DNA from: Flavobacterium marginilacus | GTDB lineage: Bacteria > Bacteroidota > Bacteroidia > Flavobacteriales > Flavobacteriaceae | Length of the DNA: 64,000 nucleotides | Assembly (NCBI RefSeq): GCF_026870155.1 | Contig: NZ_CP113975.1 | Coordinates: forward strand, 1,674,001 to 1,738,000 | Direction of reading: 5' to 3' | Shown here: positions 55,116 to 63,702 of the stretch, one piece after another | Position numbering within the stretch: position 1 is the stretch's first letter | Layout: each line of letters begins with the position of its first letter | The notes under the pieces: generated by a model | Databases searched by the model: none | Seen by the model: only the letters and a program-made list of their open reading frames with translations | Told to the model about the DNA's origin: nothing | Made by a program: the position numbers and the translations under genes

Positions 55116-56535
55116 TAAGTCATTTAAATATATTGTCCCGCTAGGTATCTGCCTAGCGGTGGCAAGCTGTACACCGGTTCTTTCGCCTTTGGCAGAGAAA
55201 AAAGCCGTGCCGCAGTCTTTCGATAAAAGTACCGATACAACTAATATTTCTGCCACACCGTGGAGAACTTATTTTAAAGATCCAAACTTGGTAAATCTGA
55301 TTGATACTGCTCTGAAAAATAATCAGGAGTTACAGATTACCCTGCAGGAAATTGAAATTGCCAAAAATGATATCCGTGTAAAAAAAGGACTGTTGCTGCC
55401 ACAGGTTGGACTAGCAGCAGGAGCAGGAATTGAAAAAGTAGGACGTTACACGAGTCAGGGTGCTGGTGATGCTTCGACCGAAATCATGCCTGGAAAAGAA
55501 ATGCCGGATCCATTAGGGGATCTTAAAATTGGAGCTTACGCAAAATGGGAAGTAGATATCTGGAAAAAACTGCGCAATTCTAAAAAAGCTGCAGTAAGCC
55601 GTTATTTAGCAACAGTTGAAGGTAAAAACTTTGTGATTACCAATCTTATTGCCGAGGTTGCCGATTCGTATTATGAATTATTAGCCTTAGACAATCAGTT
55701 GGAGATTGTAAAGCAGAATATTACTTTGCAGAGCAATGCGCTGGAGATTGTTAAAATCCAGAAAGAAGCTTCGAGAGCAACAGAATTAGCGGTTCAGAAA
55801 TTTCAGGCTGAGGTGATGGCTTCGAAAAGCATGGAGTTTGATATTCTTCAGAACATAAAAGAGACGGAGAATAAAATCAATTTCCTGCTAGGGCAGTATC
55901 CGCAGGAAATAAAGAGAGACAAAGCTAACTTTGCCAGTTTAGTGCCATCGGCAGTAAATTCAGGAATTCCGTCACAATTGCTGGCCAATCGTCCTGATAT
56001 TAAACAAGCCGAATTGGAACTTGAAGCTGCAAAACTCGATGTGAAAACAGCCCGTGCCGAGTTTTATCCATCACTTGATATTACTGCTGGAATAGGATTT
56101 AACGCCTTTAAACCATCTTATCTGTTTACGCTTCCGGAGTCGTTATTGTACTCATTCGCTGGAGATATTGCAGCTCCTCTGATTAATAGAAATGCCTTGA
56201 AAGCGGAGTACAGCTCTGCCAATGCAAGACAAATTCAGGCTTTGTATAATTATGAGCGTACGATTTTGAATGCTTATATCGAAGTTGCCAATCAGCTTTC
56301 TAAAATCAATAATTTAGAAAAAAGCTATGATTTAAAATCACAGCAGGTTGATGCTTTGAACCGTTCGATTGATGTGGCAGGAGATTTGTTCAAGTCGGCC
56401 AGAGTCGATTATTTTGAAGTTTTAATGACACAGCGCGATGCTTTAGAATCAAAACTTGAACTAATTGAGACCAAAAAAGAACAGCTTAATGCTTCTGTAT
56501 ATGTGTACAGAGACTTAGGCGGAGGATGGAAATAA
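55105..56535 (+). CDS. Outer-membrane efflux channel (TolC/NodT type lipoprotein)
   Basis: Third component of the RND pump, 476 aa from the ATG at 55105 (two earlier in-frame starts at 55093 and 55096 exist). The lipobox is LAVASC. TolC-like features are NPW-type start TPWRTYFKDPNLVNLIDTALKNN (by position, about 40-65 of the protein), repeated coiled-coil segments and GIPSQLLANRPDIKQAELELEAAKLDV, the classic NodT segment. The overlap with the permease gene indicates coupling. A strong terminator follows. Confidence 0.94.
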   Translation: MQYNKSFKYIVPLGICLAVASCTPVLSPLAEKKAVPQSFDKSTDTTNISATPWRTYFKDPNLVNLIDTALKNNQELQITLQEIEIAKNDIRVKKGLLLPQVGLAAGAGIEKVGRYTSQGAGDASTEIMPGKEMPDPLGDLKIGAYAKWEVDIWKKLRNSKKAAVSRYLATVEGKNFVITNLIAEVADSYYELLALDNQLEIVKQNITLQSNALEIVKIQKEASRATELAVQKFQAEVMASKSMEFDILQNIKETENKINFLLGQYPQEIKRDKANFASLVPSAVNSGIPSQLLANRPDIKQAELELEAAKLDVKTARAEFYPSLDITAGIGFNAFKPSYLFTLPESLLYSFAGDIAAPLINRNALKAEYSSANARQIQALYNYERTILNAYIEVANQLSKINNLEKSYDLKSQQVDALNRSIDVAGDLFKSARVDYFEVLMTQRDALESKLELIETKKEQLNASVYVYRDLGGGWK

Positions 56536-56906
56536 TCCTTCAGTGATATTGCAGTACAACTTTATAATACCATTTTTTTAGTTGCCAAAAGCCCCAAACA
56601 TGTCAAAGTGTTTGGGGCTTTTTTTGTGATTGTACCTGTCTGGCAAACAGCAGAATTTTTATCAGTCAAGGGCTGGCTATTCTATCATTTCAGAGAGTTA
56701 TTGGATAATCAATTTTTTATACAGTGAAGTAATTACCGTTAAAAATTACAAGACAATAATTGAATTTATTGGTCTAAAAAGGAAAAATTTCAGATTAGAG
56801 AATTAATCGTTTTTATTTATATATTTTTTTTGCAGTTCATGAAAACGAAAACAAAATTTCTTACATTTGAAGACTATTGATTATTAATATTAACACAAAT
56901 TATTAA
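56536..56906. other. 371-bp spacer with a terminator
   Basis: It contains the efflux operon terminator (56589-56627). A TACATTTG at 56862-56869 is a plausible -7 element for the next gene, without a well-placed -33 TTG. No other structure or gene is seen. Confidence 0.6.
56589..56627 (+). terminator. Terminator of the RND efflux operon
   Basis: AAGCCCCAAACA (56589-56600) pairs perfectly with TGTTTGGGGCTT (56609-56620), 8-nt loop, followed by T. Confidence 0.92.
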
Positions 56907-57515
56907 ATGAAAAAAATTGTTTTTGCACTGTTGTTTGTTTCTTCAATTATGACCGCTCAAGACATGGATGTTGTAAAAGGAGATTTTGGATTCCTAAAGG
57001 ATCAAAAAGAGGTAAATGTTGAATTTGACTATTCTAAATTAACTTTATTAAAAGAAAAACTTACTGAGGAAAAGTATGTTGAAAATAGAGCGAAAGATTT
57101 AAATGAAAAGTCAAAAAATACTGGTGATATCTGGAAAAAGAAATGGGCTGCCAGTAAAGATCAAATTTGGAATCCAAAATTTTTGGAATTATTAAATGTC
57201 GTTTTTAACAAAGATGGGAAGGATGTTACTTTTCAAGAGGGATTAACTTCTGCAAAATATACGTTGATTGTCGAAGCTGTCTGGATATATCCAGGATGGG
57301 ATGTAGCAATAATGAAACAGCCTGCAAAAGTTACTACAAATTTGAAGTTTGTTGAAACGGCTAATAAATCAAATGTATTGTTGGAAGTTTCGAGTGAAGA
57401 TGCGCCTGGAGATCAATGGGGAAATAATTATAGTAATGAATCCAGAATTGGAGAAGGTTTTGCAAAAACGGCTAAATCACTAGCGAAATTGCTTTTGAAA
57501 AAAGCTTATAAATAA
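56907..57515 (+). CDS. Exported protein of unknown function
   Basis: 202 aa with a signal peptide ending SIMTAQ (about residue 17). The mature part opens DMDVVKGDFGFLKDQKEVNVEFDY and has conserved-looking segments GDIWKKKWAASKDQIWNPKFLELL, TLIVEAVWIYPGWDVAIMKQPAKV (cited by approximate position 115-140) and a C-terminal basic helix. I do not know a named family, although similar exported proteins occur in Bacteroidota. A palindromic terminator follows, shared with the convergent halogenase-like gene. Confidence 0.7.
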   Translation: MKKIVFALLFVSSIMTAQDMDVVKGDFGFLKDQKEVNVEFDYSKLTLLKEKLTEEKYVENRAKDLNEKSKNTGDIWKKKWAASKDQIWNPKFLELLNVVFNKDGKDVTFQEGLTSAKYTLIVEAVWIYPGWDVAIMKQPAKVTTNLKFVETANKSNVLLEVSSEDAPGDQWGNNYSNESRIGEGFAKTAKSLAKLLLKKAYK

Positions 57516-57570
57516 TTAAATTATTTACAAATATTCTTTTAAATTTCATATTATAAATGAATTAAGTATA

Positions 57571-57600
57571 AAAAAACCTAGTTTTAAACTAGGTTTTTTT
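57571..57600. terminator. Bidirectional terminator
   Basis: AAAAAACCTAGTTT (57571-57584) and AAACTAGGTTTTTT (57586-57599) form a near-perfect stem. The TAG stop codon of the minus-strand halogenase-like gene is inside it. Confidence 0.88.
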
Positions 57601-58842
57601 CGTTTTTTTGCTTTCCATTTCGAGTATATGGGCCATGTTTTTAATTAGATTGTCATGTTTTTTCACAAAAGGATTTTCTTCATCCCAAACATAACCCGCC
57701 AGTACAGCACATATTTTTCTTTTTACATCGGGATTTTCGGGCTGATGAAAAAACAAAGTCTGAAGATTTCCAGTGTACCATTCCTTTACATAAGTGGTAA
57801 ATACCGCAATTCCTCGTTTCATGTAAGCTGTAAATTCTTCTTCCCAGTCCACTGCTATGCCTTGTGATTCTTTTAGAAATAATTTAGCAGCAAGCATACC
57901 TGACTCCGTTGCAAAAGCAACCCCAGATGAAAACACCGGATCCAAAAACTCTGAGCTGTTTCCAGTTAAGGCAAAACCATCACCATACATTTTTTTGACA
58001 GAGCGGGAGTAATTTTCTAATTTAATTGGTTCGAATAAAAAATCGACACCTGCAAAACGTTTAATATAATAGTCCGAAAGCTGAATGGCATTTTTTAAGG
58101 CTTCGGCGTTGTCTTTATTAGTAGAAAGCGAATTGATAAAATCTGTTGGGCCTACAACTCCCAAGCTAGTATTTCCATTGGAAAAAGGAATAACCCATAA
58201 CCAGACCTGAGTTTCAAGAATGTCAAAAGAAATCATTGTTCCTTCCTCACCTTCTGGACGGTTTTTGTCGACAACGTGGGTGAAAATCGAGGAATGCGGA
58301 TCCAGTTTTGAAGGAGTATCCAAGTCTAATAATCTTGGTAAAACCCTTCCATAACCACTGGAATCGATAATGAATTTGGCATGGATTTCTTTTAAAACAC
58401 CATTTTTGTCCTTAACAACTGTCGTTGAATTTTTTCCTTCAAAAGCAACCGAGATTACTTCTGACTCAAATTCCAGATCAATGCCTTTTCGAATTACTTC
58501 CTGGGCCATGGTGTTGTCAAAATCGGCTCTGGGTACTTGCCAAGTCCAATCCCAGCCTTCAGAAAATTTATTGCTAAAATCGAAAACACAAATTTCTTCA
58601 CCTCTAATGAATCGGGCACCCAGTTTTTTCTCAAAGTTCATGGCGTCGAGACTTTCAAATAATTCTGCTTCGGCAAAATGATCCATTACTCTGGGAATAA
58701 GGCTTTCGCCTACAACAATTCGAGGGAATTTTGTTTTTTCGACAACCTTGATCTTGATTCCTTTTTTATGAAGATAGGAAGCAGAAACACATCCGGATGG
58801 TCCCGCTCCAATGATTAAAACATCTACGAACTCTTGTAACAT
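57589..58842 (-). CDS. FAD-dependent halogenase-like oxidoreductase (flexirubin cluster)
   Basis: Flavoprotein of 417 aa in the tryptophan-halogenase-like superfamily. FAD motif GAGPSG is at residues 12-17. VGESLIP (44-50) matches the halogenase family. Lys73 (KKLGARF) lies where halogenases keep the catalytic lysine. The diagnostic W-x-W-x-I-P motif is present as WLWVIP (residues 214-219). These support halogenation, but related monooxygenases exist and the substrate is not proven. Position beside TAL and a methyltransferase suggests action on the flexirubin aryl head. Same strand as the methyltransferase, 86 bp downstream. Confidence 0.8.
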   Translation of the reverse strand: MLQEFVDVLIIGAGPSGCVSASYLHKKGIKIKVVEKTKFPRIVVGESLIPRVMDHFAEAELFESLDAMNFEKKLGARFIRGEEICVFDFSNKFSEGWDWTWQVPRADFDNTMAQEVIRKGIDLEFESEVISVAFEGKNSTTVVKDKNGVLKEIHAKFIIDSSGYGRVLPRLLDLDTPSKLDPHSSIFTHVVDKNRPEGEEGTMISFDILETQVWLWVIPFSNGNTSLGVVGPTDFINSLSTNKDNAEALKNAIQLSDYYIKRFAGVDFLFEPIKLENYSRSVKKMYGDGFALTGNSSEFLDPVFSSGVAFATESGMLAAKLFLKESQGIAVDWEEEFTAYMKRGIAVFTTYVKEWYTGNLQTLFFHQPENPDVKRKICAVLAGYVWDEENPFVKKHDNLIKNMAHILEMESKKTKKT

Positions 58843-58928
58843 TTATTATTTTGGAATTAAAATTTCTAAAAATAAAAGATACTATTTTTACTGATAGCGT
58901 CTTTGAATTGTGCAAATTTAAATATTTA

Positions 58929-60002
58929 TCATTCTATACGATTCTTTTTTTTACATTTAATCAAGGTGTGGCTCATTCCGATGATTTCATGTATTTCGTC
59001 TACCTCAAAACCTACTTTTTCGATGATTTTTAAAATATCTTTCGAATGAAACATTTGACTGTTTCCGTTGGCAACAGCTGTAAAATATAGTGAAGTTGCG
59101 TGCAGGCTGTATGTTGAAGATTGGAATCTTTGTAAATCCCAAAAGGTTTCCAAGATATAAAAACGGGTGTTTTCAGACATGGCAGCATGAGCTTTGCTGA
59201 AAATTTTTTCTATTTCTTCCAAAGAAAAACAATCAATGAACTGACTCATCCAAATAGCATCAAAATCTTTTGGTAAAACGCTGGAAGGATCAAGAAGATT
59301 AATATTTTTAGTAAAAATTCTATCTTCGAGATTGTTTTCGGCGATATTTTTTTGAGCCATTTTGGTCTGCCCTGGTAAATCGAGAATAGTAATTTTTACA
59401 GTTGGATTGTATTTCGCACATAGTATAGCAAATTTACCAGTGTTACCCCCGACATCCATAATGGTTTTAGGATTGGAATTAAATAGAATAGGCAGTACAT
59501 CGGGAAACGTATAATCTGAATAAAAATGATCAAAATCGAACCAGCTTTTCTTGGCTTTTTCCGGCAATTCTGATAATCCTATGTAAACTGTATCCCAATT
59601 TCCTAATTCTTTTAGCCCTTTTGGCTTACCCTGTACTATAGATTCCTCGAGATGATTCATTGCAAAATAATTAACATCCTGCGTGAAATCCATATTAATA
59701 TTGGTTGCTTTGTCTCTTAGGATGAAGTAGCCTGTTTTTGTTAATATAAATTCGTTGTTCCTCAGATAAACCAGTTCTAAGCTTAGACCGGCTTCGAGTA
59801 GTACCTTTACACCGTAAACAGATAAGTTTAATGATTTTGCAATGGTTTCTGTATTTGCTTTTGTGTGATGAAACAAATAGTCTAAAATTCCTAGATTTCG
59901 AAGTGATTTCGCCGCCTGAAACATTATGGGGGCAAAGGCAATTTTTTGGGCATCTAAGTTAGCCTGAATAACGGTTTTTTTATCCGAACCAAAATCTTTC
60001 AT
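58929..60002 (-). CDS. SAM-dependent O-methyltransferase (flexirubin cluster)
   Basis: 357-aa methyltransferase with an N-terminal winged-helix dimerisation domain (about 15-95, ILDYLFHHTKANTETIAKSLN in part) and a Rossmann domain with SAM motif IMDVGGNTGKFAIL near residues 184-197. Similar enzymes methylate phenolic hydroxyls. In this cluster it would methylate the aryl ring of flexirubin or its precursor; this is inference. It is transcribed divergently from TAL across a 200-bp region. No catalytic His is claimed because I cannot place it reliably. Confidence 0.82.
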   Translation of the reverse strand: MKDFGSDKKTVIQANLDAQKIAFAPIMFQAAKSLRNLGILDYLFHHTKANTETIAKSLNLSVYGVKVLLEAGLSLELVYLRNNEFILTKTGYFILRDKATNINMDFTQDVNYFAMNHLEESIVQGKPKGLKELGNWDTVYIGLSELPEKAKKSWFDFDHFYSDYTFPDVLPILFNSNPKTIMDVGGNTGKFAILCAKYNPTVKITILDLPGQTKMAQKNIAENNLEDRIFTKNINLLDPSSVLPKDFDAIWMSQFIDCFSLEEIEKIFSKAHAAMSENTRFYILETFWDLQRFQSSTYSLHATSLYFTAVANGNSQMFHSKDILKIIEKVGFEVDEIHEIIGMSHTLIKCKKKNRIE

Positions 60003-60114
60003 TTATTTTGATTTAAAATTATATATATGTGTTTGTTTTTGTTGTAGTTAGGTTTTTTTTGAAATGATAATTGTAAAATAAAACATCGTTTTGCAGATTT
60101 TAGCGATATTATGC

Positions 60115-60122
60115 TACATTTG
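60115..60122 (+). promoter_or_regulatory. Probable -7 element of the TAL operon
   Basis: TACATTTG is a perfect -7 match. A TTG at 60091-60093 is 21 bp upstream, slightly long. An ACATTAAAT / ATTTAATGT inverted repeat (60139-60147, 60174-60182) lies in the leader. Confidence 0.5.
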
Positions 60123-60202
60123 CTCATTCAAATTAACCACATTAAATTCTAAATAAAAACAAAATTTTAATATATTTAATGTAAAAAAATAAATACAAGT
60201 TA

Positions 60203-61723
60203 ATGAATACTTTAAAGGAATATTTAAGTCTAAAAGAGTTCGAATCTGTAATTTTTGATAATAATAAAATAGATATCAGTCAGGATGTTTTAGAAAGAGT
60301 TAATGAAAGTTTTGATTTTTTAAAGGAATTTTCAGTCAACAAAATTATTTATGGTGTGAATACTGGTTTTGGTCCTATGGCCCAATATCGTATTAAAGAC
60401 GAAGACCGGATACAGCTACAATATAATTTGATTCGCAGCCACGCTTCCGGTACAGGAAAACCATTGAGTGCTGCTTGTGTAAAAGCGGCAATATTGGCTC
60501 GATTAAACACGCTTTCCTTAGGTAATTCAGGGGTTCATCCGTCAGTAATTCATTTGATGAAAGAACTTATTAACAAAGATATTACACCTTTAATTTTTGA
60601 ACATGGCGGAGTAGGAGCGAGCGGCGATTTAGTGCAATTGGCGCATTTGGCCTTGGTTCTTATTGGTGAAGGAGAGGTTTTTTATAAAGGAGAAAGAAGA
60701 GCTACGGCAGAAGTTTTTGCAATAGAAAAATTAGAACCTATTCAGGTAGAAATCAGAGAAGGTCTGGCGTTAATGAACGGAACTTCGGTAATGACTGGAA
60801 TAGGAGTCGTAAATGTGCATAATGCTAATAAATTAATAGATTGGTCTATAAAATTTTCGGGTGCTATTAATGAAGTTGTACAAGCGTATGACGATCATTT
60901 CTCTGAGGAGTTAAATAATACAAAACGTCATGAGGGACAACGGGAAATTGCTTCCAGAATGCGTTCGAATCTTGCCGACAGTGCCTTGATTAGAAAGAGG
61001 GAAGATCATCTATATTCTGGCGAAAATACAGAAGATGTTTTTAAAGAAAAAGTGCAGGAATATTATTCATTGCGCTGTGTTCCCCAAATTTTGGGACCAA
61101 TTTTGGAAACGATAAATAATGTGGCTTCCATTCTCGAAGAAGAATTTAACTCTGCAAATGACAATCCTATTATAGATGTAAAAAACCAGCATGTATACCA
61201 TGGCGGGAATTTTCACGGAGATTATATTTCGCTGGAAATGGATAAATTAAAAATTGTTATTACCAAATTAACAATGCTTGCCGAAAGACAGCTGAATTAT
61301 TTATTAAATTCAAAAATTAATGAACTTTTGCCTCCATTTGTCAATTTGGGAACCTTAGGCTTTAATTTTGGAATGCAGGGAGTTCAATTTACGGCGACTT
61401 CAACCACTGCCGAAAATCAAATGCTGTCGAATCCGATGTATGTTCACAGTATTCCAAACAACAATGACAATCAGGATATTGTAAGTATGGGTACAAATGC
61501 GGCCGTGATTACCTCCAAGGTTATAGAAAATGCTTTTGAAGTTTTGGCAATCGAACTGATAACTATTGTTCAGGCAATTGATTGTCTGGAGCAAAAAGAT
61601 TTAATTTCATCTGTAACAAGAAAAATATATGATGATGTTAGATTAATAATCCCAAGGTTCGAAAAGGATCAGGTTATGTATCCTTTTGTACAAAAGGTAA
61701 AAGATTATTTGATGAATAATTAG
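60203..61723 (+). CDS. Tyrosine ammonia-lyase (flexirubin cluster)
   Basis: Deaminates tyrosine to p-coumarate, which starts flexirubin polyene assembly. It is 506 aa of the aromatic amino acid lyase family. The MIO cofactor triad Ala139-Ser140-Gly141 lies in GGVGASGDLVQ. The catalytic Tyr50 is in IIYGVNTGFG. His80 (RSHASGTG) sits at the selectivity position where tyrosine lyases carry His. The sequence closely follows my recollection of the characterised F. johnsoniae TAL (FjTAL). It is the first gene of the plus-strand operon and is divergent from the methyltransferase. Confidence 0.92.
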   Translation: MNTLKEYLSLKEFESVIFDNNKIDISQDVLERVNESFDFLKEFSVNKIIYGVNTGFGPMAQYRIKDEDRIQLQYNLIRSHASGTGKPLSAACVKAAILARLNTLSLGNSGVHPSVIHLMKELINKDITPLIFEHGGVGASGDLVQLAHLALVLIGEGEVFYKGERRATAEVFAIEKLEPIQVEIREGLALMNGTSVMTGIGVVNVHNANKLIDWSIKFSGAINEVVQAYDDHFSEELNNTKRHEGQREIASRMRSNLADSALIRKREDHLYSGENTEDVFKEKVQEYYSLRCVPQILGPILETINNVASILEEEFNSANDNPIIDVKNQHVYHGGNFHGDYISLEMDKLKIVITKLTMLAERQLNYLLNSKINELLPPFVNLGTLGFNFGMQGVQFTATSTTAENQMLSNPMYVHSIPNNNDNQDIVSMGTNAAVITSKVIENAFEVLAIELITIVQAIDCLEQKDLISSVTRKIYDDVRLIIPRFEKDQVMYPFVQKVKDYLMNN

Positions 61724-61760
61724 TAATTTGTTTGTTTTTAATATTTTAAAATTATAAAAC

Positions 61761-62873
61761 ATGAAAAAATCAGCATTGTTTTTTATTCTATTTTATCAAT
61801 TTATAAGTGCTCAAGAACTGGCTTTAGTGAGAAAAGACGATAAGTTTGGTTATATTTCAAAAACGGGGGAATTTGGTATTCAGCCAAAATATAAAAATGC
61901 TAAAAACTTTTCAGATGGTTTAGCCGCTTTTGAAGATAATGGGAAATGGGGTTTTATAAATGCTAAAGGAGAAATAATAATACCAGCAGCATTTGACGAT
62001 GCCAAATACTTTAATAGCGGAATTTGTGTAGTATCCAAAGATAAAAAATGGGTATTTATTAATAAAAAGGGAGAAGTTCAAACACCTCCAATTACAGAAA
62101 AATTATACGATTTTGAAGATGGAGTTGCATTCATCAGACAAGGAGATAAAATTGGATTGATAAACAATAAGATGGCAATTGTTGTTGAACCAAAATATGA
62201 TATGATTAAATCATTTGAAAACGGTTTTGCAAGAGTTAAAAATAATGACCGTTGGGGAATAATTGACAATACCGGTAAAATTGTTGTAGAAATAATTTAT
62301 GACGAAATTGGAAATTATTTTAAAAATGTTACTTGGGCAAAAAATGGTACTGCTTTTGGTTTAGTAGTATCAGGGAAATTCAGAGCAATTGATGGAGTAG
62401 ATAAAATCTGGGATTTTTTGGTTCAAGACATTACTTATGCTAGAAAAAATGACAAGATAGGATTTATTGACTTAAAAGGGAATTGGGTTATAGAACCTAA
62501 ATTTGATAAAGCCAAAGCTTTTAATAAAAATCTAGCCCCAGTATTAGTTGGTAAAAAATGGGGATATATTGATATGAAGGGAACTTTAGTTATTGATCCT
62601 GTTTATAATGATGCAGAAATGTTCAGTGCGGATGGTTTGGCACCGGTTAAAGATAAAAATTGGGGTTTTATAAATACAACCGGAAAATTGGTAATTCCAA
62701 CGCAGTATGGTATTACAGCTGGAGGTATTTTTTCGATTTTTAAAGATGATCAAAAAGGATTCATTAAGGGAACAGCAAGAGTTAAGAACGAAAATAAGTG
62801 GGGGTTTTTAAAACCAGATGGTTCTGTCTTAGGAAATCAATGGTTTGAAAACGCAGAACCTTTTCAAAAGTAA
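61761..62873 (+). CDS. WG-repeat exported protein within the flexirubin operon
   Basis: 370 aa with a signal peptide ending FISAQ (about residue 17). About nine WG/KWG repeats follow, each of the form K-W/F-G-x-I-x-x-x-G-x-x-x-I-x-P-x-Y/F-D (for example GKWGFINAKGEIIIPAAFDD). These predict a beta-propeller or solenoid-like fold. No enzymatic motif is visible. It stands 37 bp after TAL and 82 bp before the ketoreductase, so it appears cotranscribed with pigment genes. A role in pigment placement or export is possible but only inferred. Confidence 0.85.
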   Translation: MKKSALFFILFYQFISAQELALVRKDDKFGYISKTGEFGIQPKYKNAKNFSDGLAAFEDNGKWGFINAKGEIIIPAAFDDAKYFNSGICVVSKDKKWVFINKKGEVQTPPITEKLYDFEDGVAFIRQGDKIGLINNKMAIVVEPKYDMIKSFENGFARVKNNDRWGIIDNTGKIVVEIIYDEIGNYFKNVTWAKNGTAFGLVVSGKFRAIDGVDKIWDFLVQDITYARKNDKIGFIDLKGNWVIEPKFDKAKAFNKNLAPVLVGKKWGYIDMKGTLVIDPVYNDAEMFSADGLAPVKDKNWGFINTTGKLVIPTQYGITAGGIFSIFKDDQKGFIKGTARVKNENKWGFLKPDGSVLGNQWFENAEPFQK

Positions 62874-62877
62874 TTAT

Positions 62878-62946
62878 ATTTTAGATTGAAAAATTACTTT
62901 CTGAAAAAGTGTTAATTAACACAGCAATCTAAAATCTACAATTTAA
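62878..62946. repeat. Nested palindromes with heptad tail
   Basis: ATTTTAGATTG (62878-62888) is matched by its exact reverse complement at 62925-62935. Between them is a perfect 14-bp palindrome, GTGTTAATTAACAC (62909-62922). The right arm continues in 7-bp register as AATCTAA, AATCTAC and AATTTAA (62926-62946). Confidence 0.8.
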
Positions 62947-62955
62947 ATTTTATAT

Positions 62956-63687
62956 ATGAAGTGTGCATTGGTAACAGGAGGTTCAAGAGGAATTGGCAGT
63001 GCTATCTGCGAAAAATTGGCACTGGATAGTGATTATCATATTTTAATTAATTACCATTCCAATAAAAAAGCTGCTGAGGAAACTTTGGAATCTGTAGTGG
63101 CAAAAGGTGCTACTGGGGAAATTCTGCAATTTGATGTTGCTGATTTTACCGAAGTTCAGTCAGTATTGACACAATGGCAAGAGGCAAATCCAAAAGCGGT
63201 TGTCGAGGTCATTGTAAACAATGCAGGAATTACAAAAGACGGTTTGTTCATGTGGATGAGCCAAGATGATTGGTCAAGTGTTATAAATACCAGCTTGAAT
63301 GGTTTTTTTAATGTGACTAATTTTTTTATGCAAAAAATGCTTCGTAATAAATATGGACGCATTGTAAATATGGTGTCTTTATCGGGAGTGAAAGGTACGG
63401 CAGGGCAAACCAATTATTCGGCTGCTAAGGGTGCAATAATAGGTGCTACCAAAGCTTTGGCGCAGGAAATAGCCAAAAGAAACATTACTGTAAATGCCGT
63501 TGCTCCGGGTTTTATAAAAACAGATATGACCAGCGAACTTGATGAAGCCGAATTGACAAAAATGATACCTTTAAATCGTTTTGGTGAAGCTGATGAAGTT
63601 GCGGATCTGGTTAGTTTTCTTGTTTCGAAGAAAGCCAGCTATATTACTGGTGAAGTGATTAATATTAATGGTGGAATTTATTCATAA
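62956..63687 (+). CDS. fabG: 3-oxoacyl-ACP reductase FabG-like (flexirubin cluster)
   Basis: NADPH-dependent ketoreductase of the SDR family, 243 aa. Cofactor motif GGSRGIGS is at residues 8-15, NNAG near 88-91 and the catalytic triad Ser141-Tyr154-Lys158 (VSLSG; YSAAK). It probably reduces beta-keto groups during polyene assembly rather than housekeeping fatty acid synthesis, given its place between TAL and a ketosynthase. A housekeeping FabG would be elsewhere. The next gene starts 15 bp downstream. Confidence 0.92.
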   Translation: MKCALVTGGSRGIGSAICEKLALDSDYHILINYHSNKKAAEETLESVVAKGATGEILQFDVADFTEVQSVLTQWQEANPKAVVEVIVNNAGITKDGLFMWMSQDDWSSVINTSLNGFFNVTNFFMQKMLRNKYGRIVNMVSLSGVKGTAGQTNYSAAKGAIIGATKALAQEIAKRNITVNAVAPGFIKTDMTSELDEAELTKMIPLNRFGEADEVADLVSFLVSKKASYITGEVININGGIYS

Positions 63688-63702
63688 AAATAAAAGTTAT
63701 CA

